This document shows positions 43,397 to 55,600 of a stretch of DNA of 64,000 nucleotides, in pieces. The stretch is from Apiosordaria backusii. Its lineage: Eukaryota; Ascomycota; Sordariomycetes; Sordariales; Lasiosphaeriaceae. Position numbers and translations under genes: made by a program. The stretch covers positions 930,001 through 994,000 of the forward strand of contig JAUKTV010000013.1 of the NCBI GenBank assembly GCA_030549205.1, written 5' to 3'. The notes beneath the pieces are model-generated. The model saw only the letters and a program-made list of their open reading frames with translations. It had not been told where the DNA came from and did no database searches. How positions within the stretch are numbered: position 1 is the stretch's first letter; each line of letters opens with the position of its first letter.

Positions 43397-46300
43397 ATGC
43401 ATCTCGCTCAGCACGCACCCGGCATCCTGGGTGGCCTTCGCCGCGATGCCATGCAGCTTGACACTCAGACCATTCCGTTAGACTCTGTTACCAGAACGCT
43501 ACCAGTACCGGAATCGGAATCTGCCCTCGACGCCCTCCTTCTCGCCTGGGGTGCTCTCCTCCAAAGACAACGAGGCGACGACGACAGAGTAGAACAGTTC
43601 GCTTGGGGTCACAAATCACAGAGCTCTCCCGAAACGTCCATACGGTTCTCCCTCAAGGCCCTCGGTCTGGAGTTGACTAGGTCACGATCCGAGTCCGTGT
43701 CGACTTTTCTCCAGGCCGTCAAGACTTCCACCGAGAATATTGCCCGCCCAGGCCTCCTCTATCTTTTCTTCAATGACGAGAAAGATACCTCCTTCCCTCA
43801 AAAAGAGACGGCTGGATCATCTGTAGGTCCCTAATCCTCTTGTCGCCTTTGAACCACAGCTGACATCCTAAAGCAATATGACTTTCAACTCCGCGTCTTT
43901 AAACAATCCTCCACTCTCACCCTCAAAGGCGTCTACCCCACCTCCGACAGACCCGACTCCCTCACCCCCCGGCAGGCCGGCGACAGACTCGACACCCTAA
44001 TCCAATTCGTTAATATAATCACCACCCAGCCTGAGACCCCCATCTCGGCCCTCCTCGAGCCCCTCCCCCGCGACTTCGACCAGATATGGGCCTGGAACGC
44101 CGACATGCCCCCCTTGATCGACCGGACAATGCAAGACATCATATCTGAGCAAGCCGCCGCCCGCCCAGACAAGATCGCGCTCTCCTCCTGGGATGGCCAA
44201 TGGACCTACGCCGAGCTGGAGCTCATGTCCACCCGTCTCGCTCACCACTTGGTTTCTCAGGGCATCACAGTCGGCGTCAATGTCCCGCTCTGCTTCGAAA
44301 AATGCAGGTGGACTATCATCGCCTTGTTGGCCATCATGAAGGCCGGTGGCGCGTTTGCCTTGACGGACCCAACATCTCAACCGGAGGGTAGACTGCGGGC
44401 GATGGTGGAACAAACCGGTGGCAAGCTAGTCGTGGTCTCTAGCACACAGACCGAGCTGGCCAAGCGTCTCGTGCCAGAGGGCGGCCAAGTGGTAACGGTG
44501 AACGAGCAGTTGTTCCAGTCCTTTTCCAAGATCGAGGGCGAACTCCCACCATTGCCAACTATCCCGACGGTCACCTCCCCTCTGTACATTCAATTCACAT
44601 CTGGTAGCACAGGCAAGCCCAAAGGGGTGGTTGTCTCCCACGCCAACTTCACCAGCGGCGCCATTCCCCGTGCTGAAGCCGTCGGATACAACTCGTCGAC
44701 CAAGTGTTTCGAGTTTGCCAGCTACGCTTTCGATGTAAGTATCGATTGCATGCTGTGCACACTGTCAGTCGGCGGTACCATCTGCATTCCCTCGGATGCC
44801 GACCGCATGAACGATCTGGGTGGTGCAATCAGAGCCAGTGGTGCCAACATGGCGCACATGACACCCAGTGTTGCCCGTGTACTTGATCCTGCAGTGATTG
44901 CTGAGCTTGACGTCTTGGGTTTGGGTGGCGAGGCCATCTCAGCTTCTGATGCCGCGGCGTGGAGTAAGGGCAAGACCAGCGTCATCATCGCCTATGGTCC
45001 ATCAGAGTGCACTGTCGGATGCACCGTCAACAACACCTTCGCCAAGAACAAGGATGAGAGAAAGGTGTTCACGACTGGAAACATCGGCAGAGGTGTTGGT
45101 GGTGTAGGCTGGATTGTCGACCCCGAAGATCACGATCGTCTAGCCCCTGTTGGGTCCGTTGGTGAGCTGTTGGTGGAAGGCCCAGTGGTTGGTCTGGGAT
45201 ACCTTGGCGAGGCTGAGAAGACGGCTGAGGTGTTCATCGAAGACCCCGCATGGCTGGTCGCTGGCCACAAGGACATTCCTGGTAGAACGGGCCGACTTTA
45301 CAAGACTGGTGATCTTGTTCGGTATGATGCTGATGGATCGGGTGACTTCGTCTTCATTGGCCGCAAGGACGCCCAAGTCAAGCTTCGCGGGCAGCGTGTT
45401 GAGTTGGTCGAGATCGAGCACCATCTTCGACATCACCTCCCAAGTGGTGTCAAGATTGCTGCCGAGGTGATCAAGCCCTCGGGCGCTGAGCCTACTTTGG
45501 TGGCATTCTTGGCCGAACCTCGCAGCAAGAACAGCGCGCCATCTGAGGAAACCGAAGAAGCGGAGGTTACCTTCTCAGATGAACTGAGCAATGCTCTGAC
45601 TGGTATTGAGCAAGCGCTTGGTGTTGACCTTCCCCGGTACATGGTCCCCGCGGCCTTCATCCCTCTTCGCGACATGCCAGTGTTGCCTTCTGCCAAGATC
45701 GACCGGAAGAAGCTTCGCGCTCTTGGTAGCGCCATGACGCGTGAGCAGATTACTGGCAGTGCTCGTAAGAACACAAGCAGCGAAGATGGAGCCCCTTCAA
45801 CCGAGTTGGAAAAGATGTTGGCTGCTGTCTGGAAGTCGTTGCTTGGGGACCATACTGAGATCAGTGTTGGCGATAGCTTCTTTGCTCTGGGTGGTGACTC
45901 TCTCAGAGCTATGAGGCTGGTTCCTGCTGCTCGTGCAGAGGGCATCGAGTTGACTGTCGTCGATGTCTTCCGGTACCCTGTTCTCCGTGATATGGCTGTT
46001 GTGGCCAAGAAGGCATCGGTTGGGAGTGACGGGGCGGCGGCCGACATTCCACCGTTTTCCCTGATTGACAGCAGTTGGTCAGCCGAAGCAGCGCGGGTGG
46101 AAGTCAGCCAGCTTTGCGAGATTGACAAGGCCGATATTGAGGATGTCTATCCTTGCACCCCGCTTCAGGAAGCCTTGATGGCTCTCTCTGTCAAGGTCAA
46201 GGAAGCCTACGTCGCCCAGCGTGTGCTCAAGATGAACAGTGCTAATGAGGCCAACAAACTGCAAAATGCTTTCGAGGCCATTGCTGCTGACTCGGCCATT

Positions 46301-49300
46301 CTTCGCACTCGCATCGTCCAGGTGTCCGATCATGGTCTGATGCAGGTTCTCATCAAGGAGCCCATCACGTGGCGTACTGCATCTTCGCTGGCCCAGTATC
46401 TCGAGGACGACCGCGATGAGGAGATGGGTCTCGGCAAGAAGCTTGTTCGCTACGCGATGATCCGGGAGGGCGATGATTACCACTTTGTACTGACCATGCA
46501 CCACGCTCTGTATGACGGCTGGTCGATGCCCTTGATTGTCGACCGTGTCAACCAGGCCTACCAGGGTGTCACTCCCAGAAAGCCAGCTGCCCAGTTCAAG
46601 CACTTTATCGACTACCTCAACAACAGGCTTGATCGCGCGGGTTGCGACACTTACTGGCGCGAGCAGCTCGATGGCGCGACAGGCATTCAGTTCCCTCGAC
46701 TTCCCTTCGAGGGCTATCAGACCCGGGCTGATTCGTTATTGGAGGTCGATATCAAGCTGGACGGTCGAAGGCTGCCATCGGTGCCCGGGGCCACCATTAC
46801 TCTCGCAAGCGTGGTCCGAGCCGCGTGGGCGCTGGTCGCTTCGCAGTACTGCAGCGGCAACAATGACATTGTTTTTGGCGAGACACTGACGGGTCGCAAT
46901 GCGCCAATCGTAGGTGTTGAAGAGATCGAGGGCCCGATGATCACCACTGTCCCCGTCCGGGTCACCATCAACCGCGAGTCCACCGTCGAGCAGTACCTCC
47001 AAACGATTGCCGAGCAGATCGTTGGCCAGATCCCGTATGAACATGCCGGTCTTCAGCATATCCGCAAGTTGAGCGATGATGCCCTCCAGGCTTGCGAGTT
47101 GCGGACTGGTTTTGTGCTGCACCCCGCGGCTGGCGAAGTCAAGGCCGACGAGAAGACACCGGCGAATGGTTTAGTGCCCGCGGGTGATGGGGAGGCTGCG
47201 CAGGAAGCGCTCAAGTTCAACACGTATGCCCTCATGTTGGTGTGCTCTCTCTCTGCCGATGGCTTCTTTGTGATGGCCAGCTTCGATTCCAAGACGGTCA
47301 GCAAGGACACAATGGAGAGGGTGCTGGAGCAGCTGCGGACCGTGGTGCACCAGCTCTGCGAGGGCGACGCGAAGGAAGTCAAGGTCGGCGACTTGCAGTG
47401 CTTGACGGATGCCGACAGCACAGAGGTCGAAGAGATGAGCACGAAGTTCAAGCTGGAGGGTGCCGACCTGGACGCGCTTGGGTTGGATCAGGCTGACATT
47501 GCCGGTGCCTGGATTGCTGACGCAGCTGACCACAGCCGGCCTTCCCCACGTGGCGCTGTGGGCGAGCTGCTAGTGGAGACTTCCAGGGCCCTGAGCGCCC
47601 CTGCAGTCGCTGTGCACCCACCACCACTGTGGCTGAAGACCACTGCCAACGGTCAGCTCTACAGGACTGGTCGCCTTGCCAGCTTCGACTTCAGCGTCGA
47701 CACACCCATTCTCCGCGTGCTCCCCAAGTCAGCCCAGATCAAGCCTGACTTCACTGTTCCCAAGAAGAAGGCCACTTCATCCGGTCCTGCCGTCTCCGCT
47801 TCCTCCGCCAAGCAAAAGCTGCTCCGGAGCATCTGGAGCCGCCTGCTTAAGATCGATGAGGACAAGATCTTCCTGGGCGACAGCTTCTTCAACCGTGGTG
47901 GTGACTCGATTACCGCCATGAAGCTTGTCTCTGAGGCTCGACAACAAGGAATGCAACTCAGCGTCGCTCAGATCTTTGCCAACCGGACACTGTACGATAT
48001 GGCCAATGTCATGCAGCCATCGCCAACCGTTGTCACCACGGTGCAAAAGGGGCAGGACACTGGGTCCCCGAGGAGCCCATCCAGCCCCTCCAAGGCCGAC
48101 TACCAGCCCTTCTCTCTTCTTCTATCCTCATTCATGCGCCGTATGCAGAGATCGCTTGCCAACAAGTCATGGAGGATTCTCGATGTTCTCCCTACCAGAC
48201 CTCTCCAAGAGATCGCTGTCAAGGGCACCGTCGAGCTCCCTCGCTTCTCCATCCGTTATGAGCTTATGCACTTCGAGGGCATGGTCAATAAGAAGCAGCT
48301 CTTTCGTGCCTGCCAAGAGCTTGCTGCCATGAACGAAGTCCTTCGCACTGTTTTTGTCCGTCTTGATGATGTCTGCTATAGCGTCGTGATCGACAACCCC
48401 TTTACGGTGGATATCGTCGAGTACGAGATTGACGGAGACGATGTCGAGGAGTTTGCCGGCAAGGTCAGCAGAATGGATGCCCAAACCAAGATGCGTTATG
48501 GCTCTTCTTTTGTCAAGTGGTTCTTTGTCACCAACGGATCCAAGAGCACACTCGTCTTCCGTCTGTCCCACGCCCAATACGACGAGATCTGCCTGCCCAT
48601 CTTCCTGAACCAGCTCCAGCAGCTGTACCAGGACCCCAAATCGGTCTCGCCTTCCTACCCCTTCTCCACCTTTGTCGATCACACCATTCAGGAAAGCATT
48701 CCTGCTGCCATCACCTACTGGCGCGACCTTCTTGCCGGTGCCAAGGGTGTCTCTCTCCTCAGACCTGACATCCCCATCACCGACCGCCGCCATTTCGCCA
48801 TCCACAAGCCTGTCAACATCGCAGCCCGCAGCCGCGACGTCACCGTCGCCACACTTCCTTCTGCTGCCTGGGCCCTGACGTTTGCTCGTTTGCTGAAGGT
48901 GAAGGATGTTTTGTTTGGTGAAGTTGCCTCTGGCCGCAACATCGACATCCCTGGTATCCCCGACGCCAACGCCATTGCTGGCCCCTGCTGGCAGTACGTC
49001 CCCACCCGCGTCAAGTTCGACAGCGAAGTCCCCATCCGCACTGGCTACGACCTGTTGGAGGCCCTCCAGACACAGCACATGATGACTTCCTCGCATGACT
49101 GCATGGGCTTGGAGGAGATTGTCCGCAACTGCACAGATTGGGACCCAGACGAGGTGACTTGGTTCGACACGGTTGTTCATCAGGATGTGGCCCATGTCGA
49201 AACCCTTTCCTTTTTGGACCGCAAGGCCAGGTTTGAGACCATCTATGCGTACGAGGAGCCGTTGAGGGAGTGGAAGATTCAGGCTTTCCATGACGGAGAT

Positions 49301-49426
49301 ACCCTGACGATCGAGGTGATTACCTTTGAGTCGTGGAAGGAGGAAGCGGTAAAGTTGCTGGATGATGTTTGCGCGTCGTTGGAACAGTTGGTCAACAGGC
49401 CAGGGGAGGATTTGAACATTGCATAA
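43397..49426 (+). CDS. NPS6/SidD-type siderophore non-ribosomal peptide synthetase
   Basis: Two exons, 43397-43822 and 43874-49426 (51-nt intron; GTAGGT donor, GCTGAC branch, TAAAG acceptor), give 1992 aa. Order: an N-terminal region of about 220 residues; an adenylation domain (about 224-720) with YIQFTSGSTGKPKG, YGPSECT, YKTGDLVRYDADG and the A10 lysine PSAKIDRKKL; a thiolation domain with serine in LGGDSLRAM (about S818); a condensation domain with HHALYDG (about 1018); a remnant of a second adenylation domain (about 1330-1460); a second thiolation domain (RGGDSITAM, about 1487); and a final condensation-like domain with SHAQYDE (about 1707). This layout and length are those of NPS6/SidD, which makes fusarinine C or coprogen from acylated hydroxyornithine. 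Product choice cannot be read here. Confidence 0.92.
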
Positions 49427-50667
49427 GCGTTTTACTTTTGGGCTTCTGGATTTTCTATATATTGTTTTTCTTCTTTTGTGTATATTAAATTTTGATGGCT
49501 TGGATAGGCTGGTACGTGGGATAATCTGGATACGAAGTTGCATTTTTGACCCCAACCTTGCGGCTCTTGCCTGCTCTGGTCCTTGTTCATTCAAGATCCT
49601 GCTGCGAGGCCGCTGAATAGGCATGATTTGAACAAAGCATCGCATCTCTTCAGCCGTTTGCTGCTCCTTCCCTCATCCGGGATCACCTTGATATGGACGC
49701 TGAGTCAATGACGCCCACTTTCATCTGTCCACCGTTTTAGGTGGGCCACAGGCAGTCTAAATTTGGTTTGAAAGGTGCGGAATATATGGATGTTTGCGGG
49801 CCTTAGTCATGGAGTGCTCAGTTTGGACCACGATGATCGGCAGCCGCTGAAGCTACAGCATGAGGTGCTCAGTTTGGACAATCACCAACCAGGTCGTTGT
49901 GCGGTGACACATCCTGAGACAAACGTTACTGAACACTTCATCCATAAAAGGAAGACATTCCTCGTGCTATTGTCGGCGTCGTCTTCACTTCTTTCTGGTG
50001 TGTCAGATACGATTGACACCATGCATACATGTACCGACTTCACCACCATGAACGCCCCAGCCATCACCGTGGCGCACCATCCTTGTGATATCCCAGATTT
50101 ATAGCCATGACTAGCTCGGGGTCTCATCAACAATATCAATTCCACTTCGTGAGACGCCAAGACTGTTGGTAAATGGTTCTCTCGTCTGACTTTTATTTAC
50201 CTATATAATGTGGGGGGTCTATGCTCCTGGACGTCAGAAAAAGGGGTAGGCGGCTACCAGAAATGACCGTGAACCCCGGTTCACTTTTCAACGCTGTGAT
50301 GTAGGAAAAGGCGTCGACTGTAGATTTATCTTCTGCTCATTGGGGATAAGATGTGCCGCAATACAGAGCTGCCTCTGTTGCCACAGGAAGTCGTTCTTTC
50401 ATCGCTCATGTTAGGTAGTTTTAGAGTTTTGTTGGGGATTCTGATACCAGCCACCAAGCTATTAACAGGTATAAAGTTTTCATTACCCTCTTCCTTTCCA
50501 ATTTTCTTTCCTCCACCAATAATTTGCAAGAACCAGCTGTGCAATCTCACGTTGAAGAGACATCTCTTCCGAGCTCTCAACGAACTTCCCGCGCGTGTGA
50601 ACCAGCGACCAGCCGTGCAGAACCGAAGCTCTTAACCAACATCTTCCACCTGCACGAGACAGCCATC
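49427..50667. other. Intergenic region
   Basis: NRPS 3' flank and upstream region of the small gene at 50668. No gene recognised. A 15-base direct repeat, GTGCTCAGTTTGGAC, occurs at 49814-49828 and 49865-49879. Confidence 0.4.
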
Positions 50668-51385
50668 ATGTCCTGCCAGGTAAGCAAACGCTCGGTATTT
50701 AAAGCCGTCGACTAACATCGCTCACAGGCGCTCCACCGAGACGGCGGCATCTGCGCGAAGCCCAGGGATTCAGGCGAGTGGTGCCTCAAGCATTCCGAGG
50801 CGAAGCGCAAGGTCCAAAAGTCTATCAATGACGAAAAAGGAAGAACAAACGTAGCTATGGATGAAAGCTTCGAGCTCGAGCAATTGGAACTGGCCCAGTT
50901 GACCGAACGGTTGACATACCTGAACACAATCATTGCGCGGCGTTACGCAGTGGGGGCCTTTTTCTATTCTGAAGGGACTTCCGAGCGGGACGGACTTGAT
51001 AATGGGCATACTTGGATCATCAATCATGTTAAGGACGCGCGCAACCGCATTATCAAACGAATACAGATACTCGGCCAAAAAAGCGGCAGCCCTACAGAGA
51101 TCACATATACAACGGTCGGCCAAGTTCTTCAACAGCCCGTCAACGACCACGGTCTCTTCCAGGAGCCTGAACGGTAAGTGAGCTTTACCCTTTACCGGGA
51201 TTCCTGTCTATCCGTTAGCAACCGTGTATTGACTCCCGGTTTCTTGCAGACCAGCAGACACTACCACCAGGCAGCTTTGGCCAGGCAAAGACGCTCACGG
51301 TGTCATGGAAAGGATTGTGTCGTGGGACGGTCAACCAGACCCGAATATTGACCCAGCTTGGAGCGTATCTGCTAGTGGTTGGTAG
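50668..51385 (+). CDS. Small Cys-containing fungal protein, function unknown
   Basis: Three exons, 50668-50679 (12 nt), 50728-51173 and 51250-51385, give 197 aa. Introns are 48 nt (GTAAGC; ACTAAC branch; CACAG) and 76 nt (GTAAGT; TTGCAG). The start reads MSCQ joined to ALHRDGGICAKPRDSGEWCL, then KH: a C...C...C-x2-H pattern that could bind one zinc ion and resembles the N-terminal part of several uncharacterised fungal proteins. The rest is helical and charged, with FELEQLELAQLTERLTYLNT forming a likely coiled coil, and a short polar tail ending in SASGW. No signal peptide or membrane segment. It is the last gene before the AT-rich, RIP-type block, whose edge begins about 40 bp beyond its stop codon. 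I do not recognise a function. Confidence 0.75.
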
Positions 51386-52669
51386 TGGTCTGGGGTGTGG
51401 CCAGCCAATATATACTAAAGCGGGAGCCTCCAGTTTTTGGCTTTAACATTAGGGCTTAGGTATGATATCCTAGAAAGTTACGGTACCTTTAATAAATATG
51501 GCAGTTAAGGCTACTGTAAGGTAATAAAATACTGGCTTTTAATTAGCTAATAGGCTTAGTAAACTTTGAAAAAATATTAAAAGGGGGTTTTTCTATTAGG
51601 CTTGATTGTTTAGAGGCTTAAGTAGGAAGTAATAAGAAAATTATAGTTTAAATAAATTTAGGATTTAAATATAGATATTTATATAAGGTATTTAATTTTT
51701 AAGGAACTTTAATAATTTTTTAAATAAGCTATTTATTATAGAAATAACGATAATATTTGTCCTTTCTATTACAGAAGGATGCAGGAATACAGAAAGATTT
51801 ACATACATATACATATAGCCACTTCTTATACAGTAGATATAAAATCAATCAATCATCATATAACTAATATCGGAATACTACTATATAACTTTATAATAAT
51901 AATAATTATAATCTTATTTAATTAAACAGCTTAACTTAAACTAAAGATCAAATTTCTTTTCTCTTTTTTTATTATTATCTATCAAATCTACGCCTTAATT
52001 ACTAAATCGACGCCAGCATCTATAATCCTAATTAAAAAGCTATATTAACTACTATAACTCTTACCTCAAACCTATTACCGAATTATACTATTAAATCTCT
52101 AAAAATACACTCTTAAACTTAATCTAGATCTACTATCTTTAAAAAATAAAGAAATCAACTATTTTACTAACTTAACGCTCTACCTTAAACGTCTACAAAC
52201 GTTATATCCAAATTACCTTATTAATAACCCCTTTATTAATTCTCTCTATTTACTTTAAGGCCTTTTATAACCTTTTCTTATATCAAATTAAACCTACTAA
52301 CTTAGCGCTTTAAAATATTAACGAATATATTAATTGACATAATTATATAATAAACCTAATATCCTTTAAATCTAAGATTTTATTACTGCTATTAACGTTA
52401 ACTAAGTTTTAAAGATCAATCTTAATATCTTTAAAAATAAAGAAGTTAGAAATTAAATACTATTAAAGTAATTAATAATTATAAGAGGCCAGTTTTATCG
52501 GCTTGAAATAATTGAACTGTAATTTTATACGAAAACTAGTCCGGTAGGAAAATAAAGTAAAAATTCGTTTTATTTAAGTATAAATATATGTAAATAGAGT
52601 AAGGAATAGATATAATATTAGATTTGTTTTTCCTTAAATTCGTATTAAAATTCGGTAAGAAAAGGTCTG
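51386..52669. other. AT-rich, RIP-like DNA of unassigned origin
   Basis: Composition shifts sharply to AT near 51420. No intact ORF of useful length. Part of it (about 51970-52480, plus strand) reads as coding-like if TAA and TAG are taken as mutated CAA and CAG codons, suggesting an old transposon ORF, but I cannot name the family. Confidence 0.5.
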
Positions 52670-55600
52670 TGTTATGACCTTAATACAGATGCCTGGAAGA
52701 AGTAACTAATTAGAGCAGAAAGAGGAGTAGCCAATTAAGAAGAAGTATAGATGGGCCTATAGAAAAGGGATTATTAAGAAATGATTATAATTTAAAAGAA
52801 GGATTATTAGATTATAAAGATAATTTAGCAATCTGACTATAGGATTATTAAAGAAATGTAATAATCTTAAAAGGGCTATAGTATATATATATAGAGGAAT
52901 TAAATAGCTTATAGATATTTTTATAGTATACAATTATAGTATATATTTATAGTACTTTATATTTATATTAAAACATTTTATTATATACTATTTAACTATA
53001 CCGAATTATTGTTATTAAAAAAGACCTTTAACTATATATCCCTTTTAAAAGTTCTAATTAAGGATTTATTATATATTATATACTTACTTTAATTCTATTA
53101 TAAATAAGTTAAAAGTACCTATTACTATAGTAAATAATAATAAAAGCCTTTAAGTTATTTTAATTTAACTTAATACTTATATTAAGGAACTTAAGGATGT
53201 AGTTTAATAAACTTAAAACTAAGTTATTACCGTTAGTTATTTAAATTACTATAGTAGTTAACTAATTAAAATTAAATTCTTTAAATACTATAGTAGTAAA
53301 AAAGGAAAGCTTAAAAAGTTTTTAATTTAATTTAAAACCTATTTTCAATACTATCTTACTTATTTCCTTAATAAAAAGTTTAAGGTTACCTATATAGTAT
53401 TTTAACTTAAAAATAAAGCTTTTATATAGTTTAAGCCTATTTTAAATAACTATTATAAAAACGATAACGAAAATATTAAAGAGGATATTATTAAAGAATA
53501 TTTTAAGACCTTTAAGAAGTTTAAAACTTATGTTAAGGAAGTCTTTAGAAAGTACAATAAGGCTTATTAAGCTTAAGAAAGATTTGCTAATTTATATTAA
53601 ACTTAATTAGTAGCTGACTATACTATTACTTTTAAAACTAACGCCCTATATAATAAGATTAACGATAAAGATTTAATATAGCTTTTCTATAATAGACTTA
53701 AAGATAAAGTAAAGGATAAGTTATATAAAAAAGAAAGACTAAATACTATTAATAAGTATATTACTATAGCTATTTATATTAATAACTGGTAATTTTAATA
53801 CCGGATAAAGAAAAAAGGAATATATATTAACTTAAAATAGTACTATAGTTTTAAAGACTACTAAATTAATAATAAAAGAAAGTACTATATTATAAATATA
53901 TTTAAGACTATTTATATAAAATCTATAGAAATTAATATAGCTTAAAGGTAATTTAAAGGAAAGAATAATGTTAAATACTTTAATTATAAAAAGACTAAAC
54001 ACTTTAAATAAAACTACTAAGTATTTAAGTAACTTAAATAAAAGAAAAAGAAAATAGTAGCGGTTATAGAGAAAGTATAGGTAATTAAAATCTCTAATAT
54101 TAAGTATATTAATAAGGTTTTTTAAAACTTAATAAATAATTATACCGACAGTAATTACAAGTATAAAGTATAAAAAAGAGAATTAATAGTTAATTTAAAA
54201 GGAAAGGACTTTATTATAAGATAAAAATAACTAATTAAAGAAACTATAAAATAAAAAGAAAGTACAGTTTTAAAACCTTTTCAAAAAACCTTATAATAGT
54301 TAAAATAAGTTTTTACTACAAATATAACTAATATATAGAATTTAACTGTAAAGATAACCTTATAATAAATTAAAAAATAAATTTAAAAGTTTAAAAAAAA
54401 GGTAGAAGAACTTTAAAACCTATATAAAGAAATTAACTAGCAATATTATAACCTTAAAGATAAGGTAATATAAACTATAGCTATAGTAATTAACTAGCTA
54501 TTTATATAGCTTTAATAAGATAATAAATAATAGGTTAACTTTAAAGAAGAATATATATAAAATAATAAGTATAGAAAAACTTAAAATAAGTTTTAAACAG
54601 TATAATTAGTAATTAATTTAAAGCTTACGTTAATATTAAAAAAGATCTTAATATATAGATAATATACCTATTATAAAGGAAATATACTATAAGTCTATTT
54701 AAAGTACTTAAAATATAAAAAGATACTATAGTTTTAATATATTACTTATAAATATATAGAATATTATTAATTAAAAACTCTTAATAGGTACTGGCTAATT
54801 AAAGAAGTTACTTAAGTAGGATAGTTAATATTAATATTAAAGACATTTATAAAATAAAGGAACTTAAATTAAAAATTAAACGACTATTTTCTATAAAAAT
54901 AAAAAGATCTAATTTAATTAGACAATATATTATAAGTTATTTAATTTTAATTAAAGAAGGCCCGATATTACTTAAATAAGCTTAATAGAGATATAGGTTA
55001 TCATTTAAGTAAGGATTATATACTACATTTATAAATAAAGGTATAGGTATTTTATATAAAATAAAATATAGTATAAAAAAAAGTCTATAAAGTAAATAAA
55101 TGCTAATTTAATAATAAAGGGTAGAAAGAAACTTAATAACAATAGTTAACTGATTTTAAATTATTAAATAGTTTAAAAAAAGAGGATACTTTAAAGGTAT
55201 AATAATAATTAAAAAAAGAACTATAGCCTTTTATAAAGGCTGTAAATATTTAAAGGACTATAAACAAAATATTAATAAGGTCGCTATTATATAAAAAAGA
55301 GATATAAAAATTAAAAGATTGTAAATAATAATATATTAATAAGGTTTTTAAATGCAAGTACTTATAAATAGTAAAGTAAAAGTAGATTTAATTTTATTAA
55401 AATTTATAAAGTAAGCCTGAGTTTTATAAAGAAAGAAGAAGAAAGAGGTTATTATAAAAGGACTATTCCTTATATAGTTAGTAAATAAGGAAACGTTATT
55501 ATTGAATATTATAGTATTAAGAAAAATAATATTAATAATTTTCAATATTGTAAATATAAAATTAAAGAAAGATATAATTTTAAATTAACTATAGTATAAA

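Noticed and set aside
44733..44760. GTAAGT donor-like sequence in the NRPS A domain
   Set aside because: The sequence reads YAFDVSIDCMLCTLSVGGTI in frame, a conserved adenylation-domain segment; no suitable acceptor follows.
48167..49645. Long antisense ORF (492 codons) over the NRPS 3' end
   Set aside because: Shadow ORF; sense translation carries the final condensation domain.
49814..49879. 15-bp direct repeat GTGCTCAGTTTGGAC
   Set aside because: Only two copies and no context suggesting function; could be a small local duplication.
1..51400. tRNA and 5S rRNA genes
   Set aside because: Looked for T-loop GGTTCRA-type motifs and 5S-like sequence by eye; none formed a convincing gene. A tRNAscan run would be decisive.
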